Notes under the pieces: model-generated | Seen by the model: only the letters and a program-made list of their open reading frames with translations | What the model was told of the DNA's origin: nothing | Databases searched by the model: none | Made by a program: the position numbers and the translations under genes | Shown here: one piece after another, positions 12,610-25,055 of the stretch | How positions within the stretch are numbered: the stretch's first letter is position 1 | Layout of the letters: the number at the start of each line of letters is the position of its first letter | Assembly: GCF_019578655.1 (NCBI RefSeq) | Contig: NC_063259.1 | Span: 26,399,277-26,463,276, forward strand | Direction: 5' to 3' | DNA: 64,000 nucleotides | Source: Ricinus communis | Lineage: Eukaryota; Streptophyta; Magnoliopsida; Malpighiales; Euphorbiaceae

Positions 12610-12635
12610 TCTCTGTTTCTCTCTCTCTCTCTCTC
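12610..12635 (+). repeat. CT microsatellite in the BIOF leader
   Basis: A run of CT dinucleotides lies 12-37 bases before the BIOF start codon. Pyrimidine-rich tracts are common in plant 5' leaders and core promoters. Confidence 0.85.
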
Positions 12636-12646
12636 AATTTGCAAAA

Positions 12647-15600
12647 ATGGAGAAGAGATCATGGGACTACTGGGTAGAGGAAGCACTTGAAAGGCTTGAG
12701 TCGTTAAAACTGCTTCGATCTCTAAGACCCATTTACTTATCCAGAGAAACTTATTCACCAAAATCCGAACCACTTGAAGTGGCTGGCGATGATTACGAGG
12801 TGTTCGATGAAATGCAGCCTTGGGATCGCTCTTCAGTTGAAGTCTCCATTTCTGATTCCACATTTCACAAATGGCTCCTTGAAACTCCCAGTTCAGGTAC
12901 ATACTAAAATGAGTAAATAATTTTCTTGATAGTCAAGAATCAACCGCATTCTTGATTCTCTTGCCAATGCATTCTTGATTCTGACTTGACGGGTTCTTAC
13001 AGGAGATGAGATTGTAAGTGGAAATGGAGTAATGGGTCATTATGTTGAGCAGTCAAAGAAGCTACTTTTATTCTCTGGCAATGACTACTTGGGTTTGAGT
13101 GCACATCCCACAATTGGGAAGGCTGCTGCAAAGGTTTACTATTTTTTATACTGTTGCTGTGTGGATTAAAGAATGATCAACTTACTATTTTTATAATGAT
13201 TAACTTACTTGTACGCCCTCTTCCTTCTTACTTCTTATTATTTGCATGTTCAATAACTTGGGCTGGTCACATCTGCTATCGTTATATTTAAAGTTATATG
13301 CTAAAACAGGCAGCCCAAGAACATGGCATGGGACCGAGAGGTTCTGCTTTAATCTGCGGATACACCAATTACCATAGGTTACTAGAGTCTTCGTTGGCAA
13401 ACTTGAAGAAGAAAGAGGTATATGCTCAAATGATTTGGAATTCCTCGGGTTAATTGTAGTCGTTCAAAAAAAAATATTTCTGCTATCAAATAATAGAGCA
13501 TTTTCATTATAAATTCCATTGGATCAGTGGAACATGGACATGATATCTGCATGGTTCTGGTGTGAAACTTATCTAAGCTGTTGGATTTATACTTTAAGGT
13601 GACGAGTGTCCTGTTTCTGTATGTCATGCTGTCTGGAATTACCATTGTTTTACCTAATTAGAGAAAATATGAAGAAAACATAAATGATCATATATTTGGC
13701 AAATGCTCTCATCAATCTAATACTAGTAGTTTCAATTGTCCAGATCATGGATAACAAAATGTAAATTGGTTAAAATTGAAATTAGTGAAGGTCAATTCTG
13801 CGGTTTCAAAGCTGCCTAATTATTTGTCTCATATTCTTTTGAAACTCCAGGATTTTTAACTGCAAACTGATGTGCACTCATTCTTAATTTATGCTAGGAT
13901 TGTCTTCTTTGTCCTACAGGGTTTGCTGCTAATATGGCAGTGATGGTAGCCCTTGGAAACATCAGCTCTCTTTTGGCTTCAGCTGAAATACCTCTGAAGA
14001 AGGAAAAGATTGCCATATTTTCTGACACACTGAATCATGCTTCAATAATTGATGGTATTCGTCTTGCTGAACGTCAACAGAATGTAGAGGTGCATGTGTA
14101 TAAACACTGTGACATGTCCCATCTTAGTTCATTATTGTAGGTCCTTACCTTATTACCTAAATACTCTATGATTCTTTGTACATACTTTTAAATTTTATCT
14201 TCATTTTAAGGCATGTTATATTTTTGACAGGTCAAATTGTGCATTAAAGAAGAAAGTTGTCGTAACTGATAGGTTCGCCGTTTCACTCTAACCCCTATAG
14301 TTTAATACCTCCTTTTATCTTTCTGCAGTTGTTCACGTATCAGATACAACACCATCATTTTCAAGTTTAATAAAAATTAAAATTTCGTATTGTTGTGTTA
14401 TAACTTCAGCCCACTGACGCCTTGGATTTCACCTATTCAACCTCAGTTTAGTTTGCATTTCTTTTTTTCTCAACTATCTTGTAATCTTTCTGTACATTTT
14501 CTTACATGGTGGATTTAGTCATTTTGTTTTTATTATAGCTTGTTTAGTATGGATGGAGACTTTGTACCAATAGCTGAGTTAGTTTAACTTGCATACTTTT
14601 CTTGTAATTGTGGATCAACTCTATTATATGGTTATTCTATCTATGCTTACTTGGTGGCTTCACTCATTCTGGTCTTTTTATAGCTTGTTTAGTATGGATG
14701 GAGACTTTGCACCGATGGCTGAGCTTGTGAAACTTCGCAAGAGGCATGGCTTTTTGTTAGTCATTGATGATGTAAGTTATCTTGAAGGTTGAAAAATTTC
14801 TACGGAGCTTTACGTTTGTGATGATATTTAACTGCAATGCTTTGGACTGCATAAGTTAATTTAGTGAAATTGTGACAATGGAAAAGTGCTTGTCACAGTT
14901 CAATATAATCCACTGATTACTAACTAGGAGGCTGACATAATGAAAGTCTATGCAACCAACAATAAGAGAAATAAACTTGCTGAAAGTTCTTTCAGGCTCA
15001 TGGAACATTTATTTGTGGCAAAAATGGTGGTGGAGTGGCTGAGGAATTCAACTGTGAAAAAGACGTCGACATATGTGTTGGAACCCTGAGTAAAGCTGCT
15101 GGTTGCCATGGCGGATTTATTGCATGCAGGTAGAATGTCCACATGTGCTATCCCAAAGTTGTACTGCTTGAGACAGACACAAAATAATAGAAGTAGGGCA
15201 TGTTACTACATTGCGAAAGGAAATGAAACTTTTCATCATATCTGATCCATTTTTATTGGTTTCCTGTTTGAAACTTTTGTATGAGTTTGTTTTCTTCACT
15301 GATGCTACTTTTGAATACATTTCTGACACTAATTATCTTTATTGATAAATTTGTTATGCCAATGCTATACGAACAGCAAACAGTTGAAGAAACTCATACA
15401 ATCAAGGGGGCGCTCTTTCATATTTTCAACTGCTTCTCCAGTCCCTGTTGCTGCTGCTGCCCATGGTAAATGATTTTCCTGTTCTAATTTCTTTTATTGT
15501 TGTTTGAAGACTCTGTATTGCTGGACTTTTTTAATTATTCTACGCTCTTTCTGCTGAAATTTTAGTTCTGATCAGTTTCCCATAAACGCCGAACCTGGAA

Positions 15601-16831
15601 TTTCTTCACTAATGTAGTTCCGTTTTCTTGATGATACTAAAGATTGATTTCAAATGCAAAAATTCTGTGGGGTCATAGAAACTTTAGTTTCATTTCCATA
15701 TATAGTAGCCAACTATAATCATAAAATTGGATTATTTGGTAAAACTACAGTACACGGAGATATTTATGTTATCATTTTAACAAAGGGTTCTTTCTCTCTG
15801 CTTGATGTTTCTGTCATTAAGAACTTGAGTATAATGTCGCAGCTGCTGTTATTGTGGCAACAAAAGAAGTGTGGCGCAGAAGGGCAGTTTGGAATAGAGT
15901 GCAAGAGTTTCAGGCTTTAACTGGAATCCCAATCACAAGTCCTATAATTTCCCTTGTTGTAGGGAGTGAAGAGAAAGCCCTGAAAGCCAGCCGGTTCCCT
16001 CTCTTTCCTCACCCTTGCTTCCTTTTCAAGTGTTATTTGCATGTCATTGTGGCCACTGCTGCGATAGCTCTAACTCTAATTATAATCATGGATCAGGTAC
16101 TTGTTAAAATCTGGCTTTCATGTGACTGCAATCAGGCCTCCAACAGTGCCTCCCAACTCATGCAGGTTTTATTGCATATTCCTGTTTATCATCTTAATAT
16201 CTTTTATGAGTCTGATTTATTGTTAAAAAAATTTCTTGATTTCTGCCTATTTAAGATGCTGTTTTGTGCTAAGTTTTGAGTGGATTGCAATTTGATGTGT
16301 GAAAAGGAATTATTTACACTATCAAATGTTTAATTGCAACATCTCAGACAATTACACACCCATTCAGCATGTATGCGGAGTTGCTTTCTCACATTTTAGA
16401 TTATTGATGGTCAGAACTATCCTTTTTGATCTGATCCAATGTTGTCAACTTGTGAGTCATCCGTCTATGAATAGAAGTAGAAGTCATTATTTACCAGTGC
16501 CAGAAAGTGATCAGGGAATATTGAACCTTGGATATATGATGATGGATTTAAGTTAATGACGCTTTGGAGATGAAATTATATATCATTTATATTCACGGCT
16601 AGTTTTTGGTCAACATTAGGTTTTATATAATGGATGACTTAACGTTCAGAATGCTTCTCTCACTCAGCTCAACTATTTTGGCATGAATTTTCTTTAAACA
16701 TTAGGCTACGAGTGACTCTGAGTGCAACTCACACAGCAGGCGATTTGAAGGAACTGATAGCAGCACTGTCCCATTGCATCAACTTTCAGGAGATCGGCAG
16801 CCACAGCTTCAGTGGATACGCAAGACTCTAG
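12647..16831 (+). CDS. BIOF: 8-amino-7-oxononanoate (KAPA) synthase, biotin synthesis
   Basis: PLP enzyme of the alpha-oxoamine synthase family that condenses pimeloyl thioester with alanine, an early step of biotin synthesis. Eleven exons restore one 475-residue frame: 12647-12896, 13003-13133, 13310-13417, 13898-14136, 14231-14272, 14684-14771, 14996-15129, 15377-15465, 15843-15993, 16097-16165 and 16705-16831. The length equals the plant family norm. Visible marks are the FSGNDYLGLS substrate region, GMGPRGSALICGYT, SDTLNHAS, the Asp of VIDDAHGTF, and the PLP Lys in GTLSKAAG (about K319). The C terminus is Ala-Arg-Leu, a peroxisomal targeting tripeptide of the PTS1 type; the Arabidopsis enzyme is known to be peroxisomal. 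The ATG follows a CT-rich leader. Between exons 5 and 6 lies a degenerate extra copy of exon 6 (14531-14590). Confidence 0.95.
14531..14590 (+). pseudogene. Degenerate duplicate of BIOF exon 6 (pseudo-exon)
   Basis: Starting after a good acceptor (TTATTATAG, ending at 14538), the sequence repeats the start of exon 6. Its first 26 bases are identical to those at 14684, and it would encode LFSMDGDFVPIAELV before an in-frame TAA. Upstream intron sequence is similar too, so an intron-plus-exon block of about 145 bp was duplicated in tandem. The copy lacks the rest of the exon and has no evident donor. Use of this acceptor would create a premature stop. Confidence 0.85.
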
Positions 16832-18211
16832 ATCTCAATCTGGGTTCATCTTCCTACCAATTTCTGAAGAATGATTGATTAACTAGCATTGTAATGAGGC
16901 GCTAGGGCACGCATACTTGCTGTGTATTTACATTCACGTCTTGTTGAGGTGTAGTTTCTATTTCAGCTCATTATATTATATATTCCTTTGTCAAAGTTTA
17001 GAGTAAGCATTCAGTTGATATTGCGAGCAAGTAGATTTCAGTTGTTCCTATTCAGTAAGTTGAAAGCTAGTGTAAGCCTCTGCAAACATAATTCGTATCA
17101 AAAGGAAATGTTCAGTAATCATCGTGTAAGCCAAGTATTTGGTCATGGATGTATATGCAGGTCCAAAGTGTAACAGAGATTGCAAACTTTAACTACAAAT
17201 GCTCAACAAAAATAAAATTTCTTAACATATTAATAATTTACAAATTTATTTTATTAATGAAAGAAATCTTATATATAATTTTACAAAAGAAAAGTCCAAT
17301 CATACCAAAACGAGAATACAAGTTTTAGATACATTAAAAGGAAAGCTAATATAATAGAGCTTCCATTTCATAGGTCTTTTTTTTTAAATAAAAAAAATTA
17401 ATTATTTGTATTTATATTAACCCTTTTTTTTCAAATAAAAAGAATTTTAATTATCTGTAATCTCTATATACTTAATGTAATATTGATATTTTTATTTTAT
17501 TTTATTTTTATATTAGAAAAAAAAAATAATTAATTTTATAATATATATATATATAAGAGTAATTTAATCTAATTTAATTATATTTTTTATAATTAAATTT
17601 ATCAAATATTTTTTAATTTAAATAAATTATTAAAAAACAGTTAATATAAAATGAAGCAAGTAATATATTTAAAAGATTTAACCTGTATTGTCTGTAAAAG
17701 TCTCACAGCTACAGAATTGGAAAGCATTAATGAAAATTTTATATTAAAAAAATCATTGTACGACAGTGACAATTATTTTGTAGATAAATAATCGGATATA
17801 ATTTAATATGTTTGATCTGTTCCATGGTTACTTTGTAGTAATGAACTTCAACTCAGTATTTTTATAAGTCTTTTATATAAAAATATCAACATTACCACCT
17901 CAGGCAACATCCATTCTTTATTTTATACTAGTATTTTATAAGAACTGAATTACCGAGGAATATAATTTCTTCCAATTTCTTTCATTGCCTCAATAAGTAA
18001 CATCCGCGATTTTCTTCACATTAAAAAAATAAATAATAAATATTAATAACTTTATTATAGATATCAGCCGAAGTGGAGGGTCAATTCAATAGTCAATTTT
18101 GTGTTTGTCAATCTCTGTGTCGCCACTGACAAAAGCTCCTCACTTGGTACCTCTAACATTAAACAAAAAACCTGAGTTTGCGAAACCTCTGGGTCGCTCT
18201 CTCTGTGCATA
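16832..18211. other. Intergenic spacer between BIOF and RDR2
   Basis: BIOF 3' UTR, then very AT-rich DNA (about 17.2-18.0 kb) with T/A runs and a short TA repeat near 17541-17556. The last 150 bases are likely RDR2 promoter and leader. No other gene is seen. Confidence 0.6.
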
Positions 18212-21200
18212 ATGGGAGCGGAGCTAATAGAGCGACCCACAGCTCGTCTCACAAACATTCCACAAACCATAACGGCCAAAGATCTTTTCCAATATCTCGA
18301 AACCCAACTGGGTCCTGACTCAGTTTTCGCCATTGAAATCTCTTCAGAGCACAAAAACTGGAAATCGCGCGGCTTTGGTCGTGTCCAGTTCACTACCCTT
18401 GATTTTAAGCTCAAAGCTCAAAGCTTTTCTCTTCAAAACAAGCTCATTTTCAAATCCCATAACCTCAAAATTTCTGAAACTTATGATGACATCATTGCTA
18501 GGCCTATTAACCCACAACATAGAATTAATAATGGGATTTTGCATGTGGGCTTTATGAAAGAAGAGTTTTGCTTGTCTGTTCTGGAGAGTTGGGATGGTGT
18601 TAGAATGTGGCTTATGCCTGAGAGAAGGAGAGTTGAGCTTTGGAATTGGGTTGATAACGAGTGTTATAAAATGGAAATCAGCTTTGAGGATGTTTTGGAG
18701 ACTGTTGGATGCCGTTTGGGAGGTGATACTTTGAATGCAATTCTTTTGAAGGTATGGTTTTGATGGGATTTATTTTCTATACTTCTTTTCTTTTATTGAT
18801 TGATTTGAATGAGTATATATATAACAAGGACATGTGTAAATGGAGTCTCTTGATGAATGTTATATTGGATTATGTTTATTGTTTTTTATCAGTTGTAAAT
18901 TATGTTATTGTGTATTGCTGTATCTTGTGTACTGAATTCAAATTTTATCTACACGGTTTTTGTTTGAATCTTTACTGTTCAAAATAGGAGAACAGAAAAT
19001 TAGACTAATTACTAGGTGTAAGAAATGCTATTAAGCACACTTCTTTTTGCATCAGAAGATTATTTAGGTAGACTAGAATCAATGTTGCCAGAGAATGTGG
19101 CTTGCCATCCATATTGGAAGTGCCCTAATGTTCTTAAATGGAGCTGTTGACTTTGTTATGGGAGAATGCAGCTGCCTGTGATGGTATTCAGCAAGCAGTA
19201 AATTCTGTATCACTCGGTTTACTAACATGCTATAATATCAAGAAATCATGACCCCATATTGCATATATCATAACAAGTACAGAAACTTAATAAATAAATA
19301 AAATAGGGTTGGATGTCTATAATGACATCAAAAGGCTGACTGAGTTTGGAAAATGATTGGACAGTTCTAGATAAGATGGAGCACATGGCGATCATATGAA
19401 GTGCTTGTTATCCTTACTTAGTTTGTTATTTGATATGGTAACTCAATTTTACCTCAAATTGACCCAAATATACTTCCAAAATCTTACTGCTTGAATCATT
19501 ATCACCTTTATGGTATAGCTGGATTAAAACAATGGATGGACTTAAGGAAATTGACACAAACTTTAAGACCACTAATCTGGGTTATAAAAGAGGGGGAAAT
19601 GAGAGATAAAGAAATCCTTGAAGAATGTCATTCTGTCCTGTTTGATTTGATGTTGTTGGGATGAACCTGTTGAGTTCCAGTGAAATTTCTAGTTCTGATC
19701 TTATTAGTTTCTCTTATCGTTTCTACTTTCAGGTTCAGCCTGTAGACAGCTTTTTTCACTATTTAGTTTATGTGTCTTCTGGGTAATAATGGATTCTAAC
19801 TTTTATACTTTCAGCTCAAGTATGGAGCGAGGATATATAAAAAAATATCTGGACCTGATATAGCTTCAAAATTTAGTGCTGATAGGTACCACATGTGCAA
19901 GGAAGATTTTGACTTTATCTGGGTACGCACTACTGACTTTTCTTCTGTGAAATCAGTTGGGCAATCAACTTCGTTTTGTTGGGAAATTGAAGAAGGATTA
20001 GAGGCTTCTGATATTTTTAAAAGTTTCCCATATTATACTGAAGCTAGAGAAGAAGTCATCTTAGAAGATGGGGAAGAATGGGGTTCTGCATCTGAAATAG
20101 TCCCACTTGTCAAATGTGGATCTGATTCTAAGTTACCTTATGAGATCCTTTTCCAGTTGAATTCTCTTGTTCATACTCAAAAAATTAGTCTTGCTGCTGT
20201 AGATACCAATCTGATCACAACTCTTGGCAGTTTGACCATAGATACTGCTACAATGATTCTTCAGAAGTTGCATAAGTTGGCAGTCACCTGTTATGATCCT
20301 TTGGCATTTATAAAGAAACAATTACATGTTCCAGGACGAAACCTTAAAAGACCTTTTTTCTCATCAAGCAAAAACTTAGTAAATCATAATATAATGAGTT
20401 GTCATAGGGCCTTAATTACACCATCAAAGATTTACTGCTTAGGTCCTGAGCTTGAATCCTCAAATTATGTCGTGAAGAACTTTGCATCATATGCTTCCGA
20501 CTTTATGAGAGTCACATTTGTTGAAGAAGATTGGAGTAAGCTTCCTGCAAATGCCATTTCTATGAGTATCCAGCGAGGCATTTTTGCAAAACCTTTTAGA
20601 ACTGGAATATATCATAGGATATTATCTATTCTTCGAGATGGAATTGTGATCGGAGCTAAAAAGTTTGAATTTCTGGCTTTCTCAGCTAGTCAACTGCGAT
20701 CAAATTCTGTTTGGATGTTTGCTTCTAATGACAAAAAGAAGGCAGAAGAAATAAGAGAGTGGATGGGCTGCTTTAATAAGATACACAGTATTTCCAAATG
20801 TGCAGCAAGAATGGGTCAATTGTTCAGTTCTTCAAAGCAAACTTTTATTGTTTCCCCACAAGATATGGAGATTATTCCCGATATTGAAGTTACTTCTGAT
20901 GGCATTAACTACTGCTTTTCAGATGGTATTGGGAAAATTTCTCTTTCTTTTGCTAGGCAGGTTGCTCAAAAATGTGGGTTGAACCGAACTCCATCAGCAT
21001 TCCAAATTCGATATGGTGGCTATAAAGGTGTAATCGCTGTTGATCGTAATTCTTTCAGGAAGCTATCTCTGCGTGATAGTATGTGCAAATTTGAATCAGA
21101 AAACAGGATGCTTAATGTCACCAAATGGAGTGAATCCATGCCTTGCTATTTAAACCGAGAGATAATTACCCTCTTGACTACATTGGGAGTGAAAGATGAA

Positions 21201-23530
21201 ATATTTGAGGGTTTGCAACAGCAACAATTGCAACTGCTGAATAGAATGCTGACTAATAGAGAGTCAGCTTTGAATGTCCTGGAGAATTTGGCTTGGGCTA
21301 ATTGCAAGAACATTTTAATAAAGATGTTGGTCCAAGGTTATGAACCCAATGTGGAGCCTTACCTCTCAATGATGCTTCAAGCTTATCATGAAAACTTATT
21401 GGTGGAATTAAGAAGTAGGTGCCGAATATTTGTCCCAAAAGGCCGTATTCTTATTGGTTGCTTAGATGAAACTAGAATTCTAGATTATGGCCAAGTTTAT
21501 GTCCGCATAACCATGACCAAAGCAGAGCTGCAGGATGCAGATCAGGCCTCCTTCCACAGGGTAGATGAAACAACAGCTGTAGTAACTGGGAAGGTAATTG
21601 TCACCAAAAATCCTTGTCTCCACCCAGGAGATATCAGAGTGCTTGAGGCTGTCTATGAAGTGGAACTAGAAGAGAAGGGTTTGGTGGATTGCATTCTTTT
21701 CCCTCAGAAAGGAGAAAGGTACTGTTGTATCTCATTAACATTTCTAAACTTAGTTATATTTCATTGACATATCTGGACTTAGTTAATTTCTAATTCCAGC
21801 AAGTTATGTTTCAAGTTATGGGCCTGCATAGTCTATCCTTGTGCAAAATATTTGGCACCATCATGGAAACTACCTTTTAATGATACCATATTTGATGCTA
21901 CCTTTGTACTATATTTGGCCTGGATGGATTAGTTCAAGTTAAGGCCTTTGATCAATGGACTGTGCAAGCAGACCTCCAACACTTTGAAAATAGTCAAACT
22001 CTACAGTTTGTCCCCATTATGTACCCCTAAGTCAAGCAAATTGGAGGAGTGAATTTATATAAATCACCTGAACTACATATATATTGATACTGACCTTTTT
22101 TTTTCAACAGCTCTAACCTTTAGCATTTGTTGATATTGTTGCAAACTGACATCACTAAATTTTGGGATATTGTTTCATAATTACTTTTCTCTGTCCATAA
22201 TATCCTAATTTGATGTCATTAAAAGTGTATTCCAATTTACTGTTTAATTCTTTCATAAACATTCATGTTTCTGTTGAAGTTAGCAGCTTACTCGAGAACC
22301 CCTTTCAATGATACCAGCAAGAAGCAAGTTGAGAGTTTCATTTTCCGTGCAATAATTTACTTGTTGCCTGCATTGAATGACACGTAAAATAATAGGGAGG
22401 AGCATTAGTGTATGGATAGTTAGTCATTGTTCAAGAAGAAAAGAGGATAGTCAGGGTTGCTAATTAAGAATCTTTATCGGCAGGCCTCACCCAAATGAAT
22501 GCTCGGGTGGTGATCTTGATGGGGATCAATTTTTCATCAGCTGGGACAAAGGTCTCATCCCTGGTGAAACTGAGAGCCCAATGGATTACCAAGGACGAAG
22601 GCCTCGTAAAATGGATCATGATGTGACATTAGAGGTAACATACACTGATATTATGGAACTAAAGATGTACTCTCGTCATATTTATTAACTAATCCTATTC
22701 TCCAAAATTACCAGGAAATTCAAAAGTTTTTCATTGATTATATGATCAATGATACTTTGGGTGCCATCTCCACTGCACATTTAGTTCATGCTGATCGGGA
22801 ACCAGATAAAGCTCGAAGTAGCAAATGTCTACAGTTGGCAGAACTTCACTCCATGGCAGTTGACTTTGCAAAAACCGGTGCACCAGCTGAGATGCCTAAG
22901 GCTTTGAAACCCAAGGAGTTCCCAGATTTCATGGAAAGAATAGACAAAAAGATGTACATTTCTGGTGGAGTATTGGGAAAACTGTACCGAGGAACCCTTG
23001 ACTCAACCAGACAACAAAGGTCAAAGTTTGTTTGGACAGAGAATATTGCAGAAGCAACATATGATCATGACCTTGAAGTGAAGGGATTTGAGGAATTTGT
23101 TGAAATCGCAATAAGTCACAAAGACATGTATGTGGAGAAATTAAGTGGTTTGATGGATTATTACGAGGCAAAGAAAGAGGACGAGATACTGACAGGGAAC
23201 CTGCAAAACAAGGCAATGTATCTGCAGCGTGACAACAGGAGATATGGAGATACAAAGGATCGAATACTGATATCCGTGAAGAGCCTGCAGAAGGAGGCTA
23301 AAGAATGGTTTGAGAGCTGCTGCCAGGCAAAAGAAAAGCAACGCCTAGCCTCAGCATGGTATCATGTCACTTACCATCCAAGTTATTTCCAGGAAGGCAT
23401 TACTTGCTTAAGCTTTCCATGGATTGTAGCTGATATTCTGCTGAACATTAAGTCTGCAAATAGCAAAAACTTGAAGACAAGCAGCGTGCCATGCATAGAG
23501 GACGCGACAAAAGAAGCTGAGGATAACTAA
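18212..23530 (+). CDS. RDR2: RNA-dependent RNA polymerase 2
   Basis: Cellular RNA polymerase that turns Pol IV transcripts into double-stranded RNA for 24-nt siRNAs and RNA-directed DNA methylation in the nucleus. Four exons (18212-18751, 19815-21718, 22484-22634, 22715-23530) give 1136 residues, close to the Arabidopsis length. The N-terminal RRM-like region (about 1-110) has LTNIPQTI and GFGRVQFTTL. The large second exon carries the conserved RdRP core (FVEEDWSKLP, SDGIGKIS, RYGGYKGVIAVD). The catalytic DLDGD motif (about 825-829) lies in exon 3 within ECSGGDLDGDQFF. The end has the SFPWIVADILLNIK block. Motifs such as CKEDFDFIWVRTTDFS and FNKIHSISKCAARMGQLF favour RDR2 over RDR1 or RDR6. 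All introns are GT-AG. It looks intact. Confidence 0.96.
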
Positions 23531-24436
23531 CGTTATCCTCCTTAGTTGTGAAGTTAGGTCATTGCCATGGCAAAGCGAAAGTGTAAAATAGTGCAAAAAC
23601 TTGTGGGTGGATGCAGAATTAGGTGGTGATGGATTGTCAATTCGAAATTTAGCAAAAAAGTTATAATCGAATCTAATTGAATAGCACCTAATAAAATTAT
23701 GGAATTGTATCCATAGTTGACTATGAGGCTCTTCTCATGAACCCAACAACTAGCTAGCACTTGACCTAACCAAAAATTGCCACCAATATGAATCAGCAAA
23801 AAAAAAAAAAAACTGGTTATAAAAATAAAAATAAAAAACACTCTGGGCAAGAACCAATAATAAAAAGAAATGGAATACACTAGTGAATGCATGTTGATAA
23901 TGTTAAGCTGCCTACAATTTTATAATAATTGAGGATATCCACTTCGCTTCACTATTGATTGACTAATGATTTTTGTTTCTAAAAAGTTAGCACTTTTTTG
24001 TTTCACTTACAGAAGAAACCATTAGGTAAGTAAGTAAAATGTACAAATATGTCATTCTAGCTCTACAAAACATTTACAAATAACCCTTGATGACCCAACC
24101 AACAACAACTTACAACCAAACTTGTATAATACTATCCTTAACTACAACGCAATTCAATTCCTCATCATCATCATCTCTTTAGCTCTTTACACGCTTCTTA
24201 ACCAAACAAAACTCTTTATTATTAAATTTTAATAATCTACTGAATATGTATATATTATTACTATTATTAAATAAAACAAGAAACAGCGCCGTCATGTTAC
24301 GTAATCAAGTCAACACTCCAGCTATTGTCGAACGCATACCGGCGGATACCAGCTTTCCACGGCGCAACTTTTCCTTTTCCTTTTCCTTTCCACATTTTTT
24401 TCAACCACACCAAAAAGAAAGAAATTAATTATTCCT
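23531..24436. other. Convergent intergenic region
   Basis: Between the 3' ends of RDR2 (+) and the small Cys-rich gene (-). AT-rich, with A-runs near 23800 and a TTTTCC repeat near 24369-24392 close to the stop of the minus-strand gene. No other gene recognised. Confidence 0.6.
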
Positions 24437-24961
24437 TCACGCATTTACTGCCATCTCCTTATCACGAGATGAAACATCCATAGAAAGCGGCTTACCGGAG
24501 GCCGAAACAGAAGCGTACCTAGATGAGAAATCACGAAACCCGCCGTAATCATCGTTCTCCTCATCGTGAAAGTGACCGTTCTGTCCTTCATCAAAATTCA
24601 AAGCGTAACTCAAAGGATCATACTGGAATTTGCCGTTATGACGGCCGTTACCACTCCCTCTGTTGCATCTATTAAATCTTCTGATGAAAGTTTTCCACTT
24701 AGGACCAGCAACGATCTCAGACCACTCTCGGATCTTCTTTAAAGCCCTGACTCCTTTACTCCACCACTTTGGCTTATTATCCTCCTCACTAGGATGCCCT
24801 TTAGACGATCGTATTCGCTCCCACCAGGCTAAACCGACGGTGGACGATCCGCGAGAACCTAAGCAGGGGAAACAGAAGCAGCAGCGGCTGTTCATCAGGA
24901 GAGAATTAGACGATTGGTCGCCCACGGAAACAGAGACAGCTTCAGGGTCTTCGACGCCCAT
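24437..24961 (-). CDS. Plant-specific Cys-rich small protein of unknown function
   Basis: Single-exon reading frame of 174 residues with good coding character. Near the N terminus is a cysteine-rich patch, RCCFCFPCLGSR, followed by the Trp-rich GLAWWERIR and KWWSKGVRALKKIREWSEIVAGPKW blocks (the block about 65-90) and later KFQYDPLSYALNFDEG. This layout matches a small family of uncharacterised plant proteins I have seen but cannot name. The Gly at position 2 and the Cys cluster would suit lipid attachment to a membrane, but this is a guess. There is no signal peptide or membrane span. A TATA box lies about 85 bases upstream of the ATG. The ORF on the opposite strand is a shadow. Confidence 0.8.
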   Translation of the reverse strand: MGVEDPEAVSVSVGDQSSNSLLMNSRCCFCFPCLGSRGSSTVGLAWWERIRSSKGHPSEEDNKPKWWSKGVRALKKIREWSEIVAGPKWKTFIRRFNRCNRGSGNGRHNGKFQYDPLSYALNFDEGQNGHFHDEENDDYGGFRDFSSRYASVSASGKPLSMDVSSRDKEMAVNA

Positions 24962-25045
24962 TCTATTGACAACTGTAAGACGATAAAAAATGTTGTGCGC
25001 CCTATATGATTTAGCGAGAGAGAGAGAGGGGAATAGATAGAGACG

Positions 25046-25055
25046 TTATATATAT
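25046..25055 (-). promoter_or_regulatory. TATA box of the Cys-rich gene
   Basis: Read on the minus strand it is ATATATATAA, 85-94 bases before the ATG at 24961. A GA/CT tract (about 25015-25031) lies just downstream, as in many plant core promoters. A perfect palindrome, GTTACCGGTAAC, is at 25087-25098. Confidence 0.6.

Larger units (their letters stand above)
9141..12646. other. Intergenic spacer with repeats and a mobile element remnant
   Basis: It contains the ATL 3' UTR, a 26-bp direct repeat (9463-9545), possible old DNA-transposon sequence around 9.9-10.3 kb, AT-rich DNA, and the long-inverted-repeat element at about 11262-12487. The last 150 bases are promoter and leader of BIOF. No protein-coding gene was recognised. 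Confidence 0.6.
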
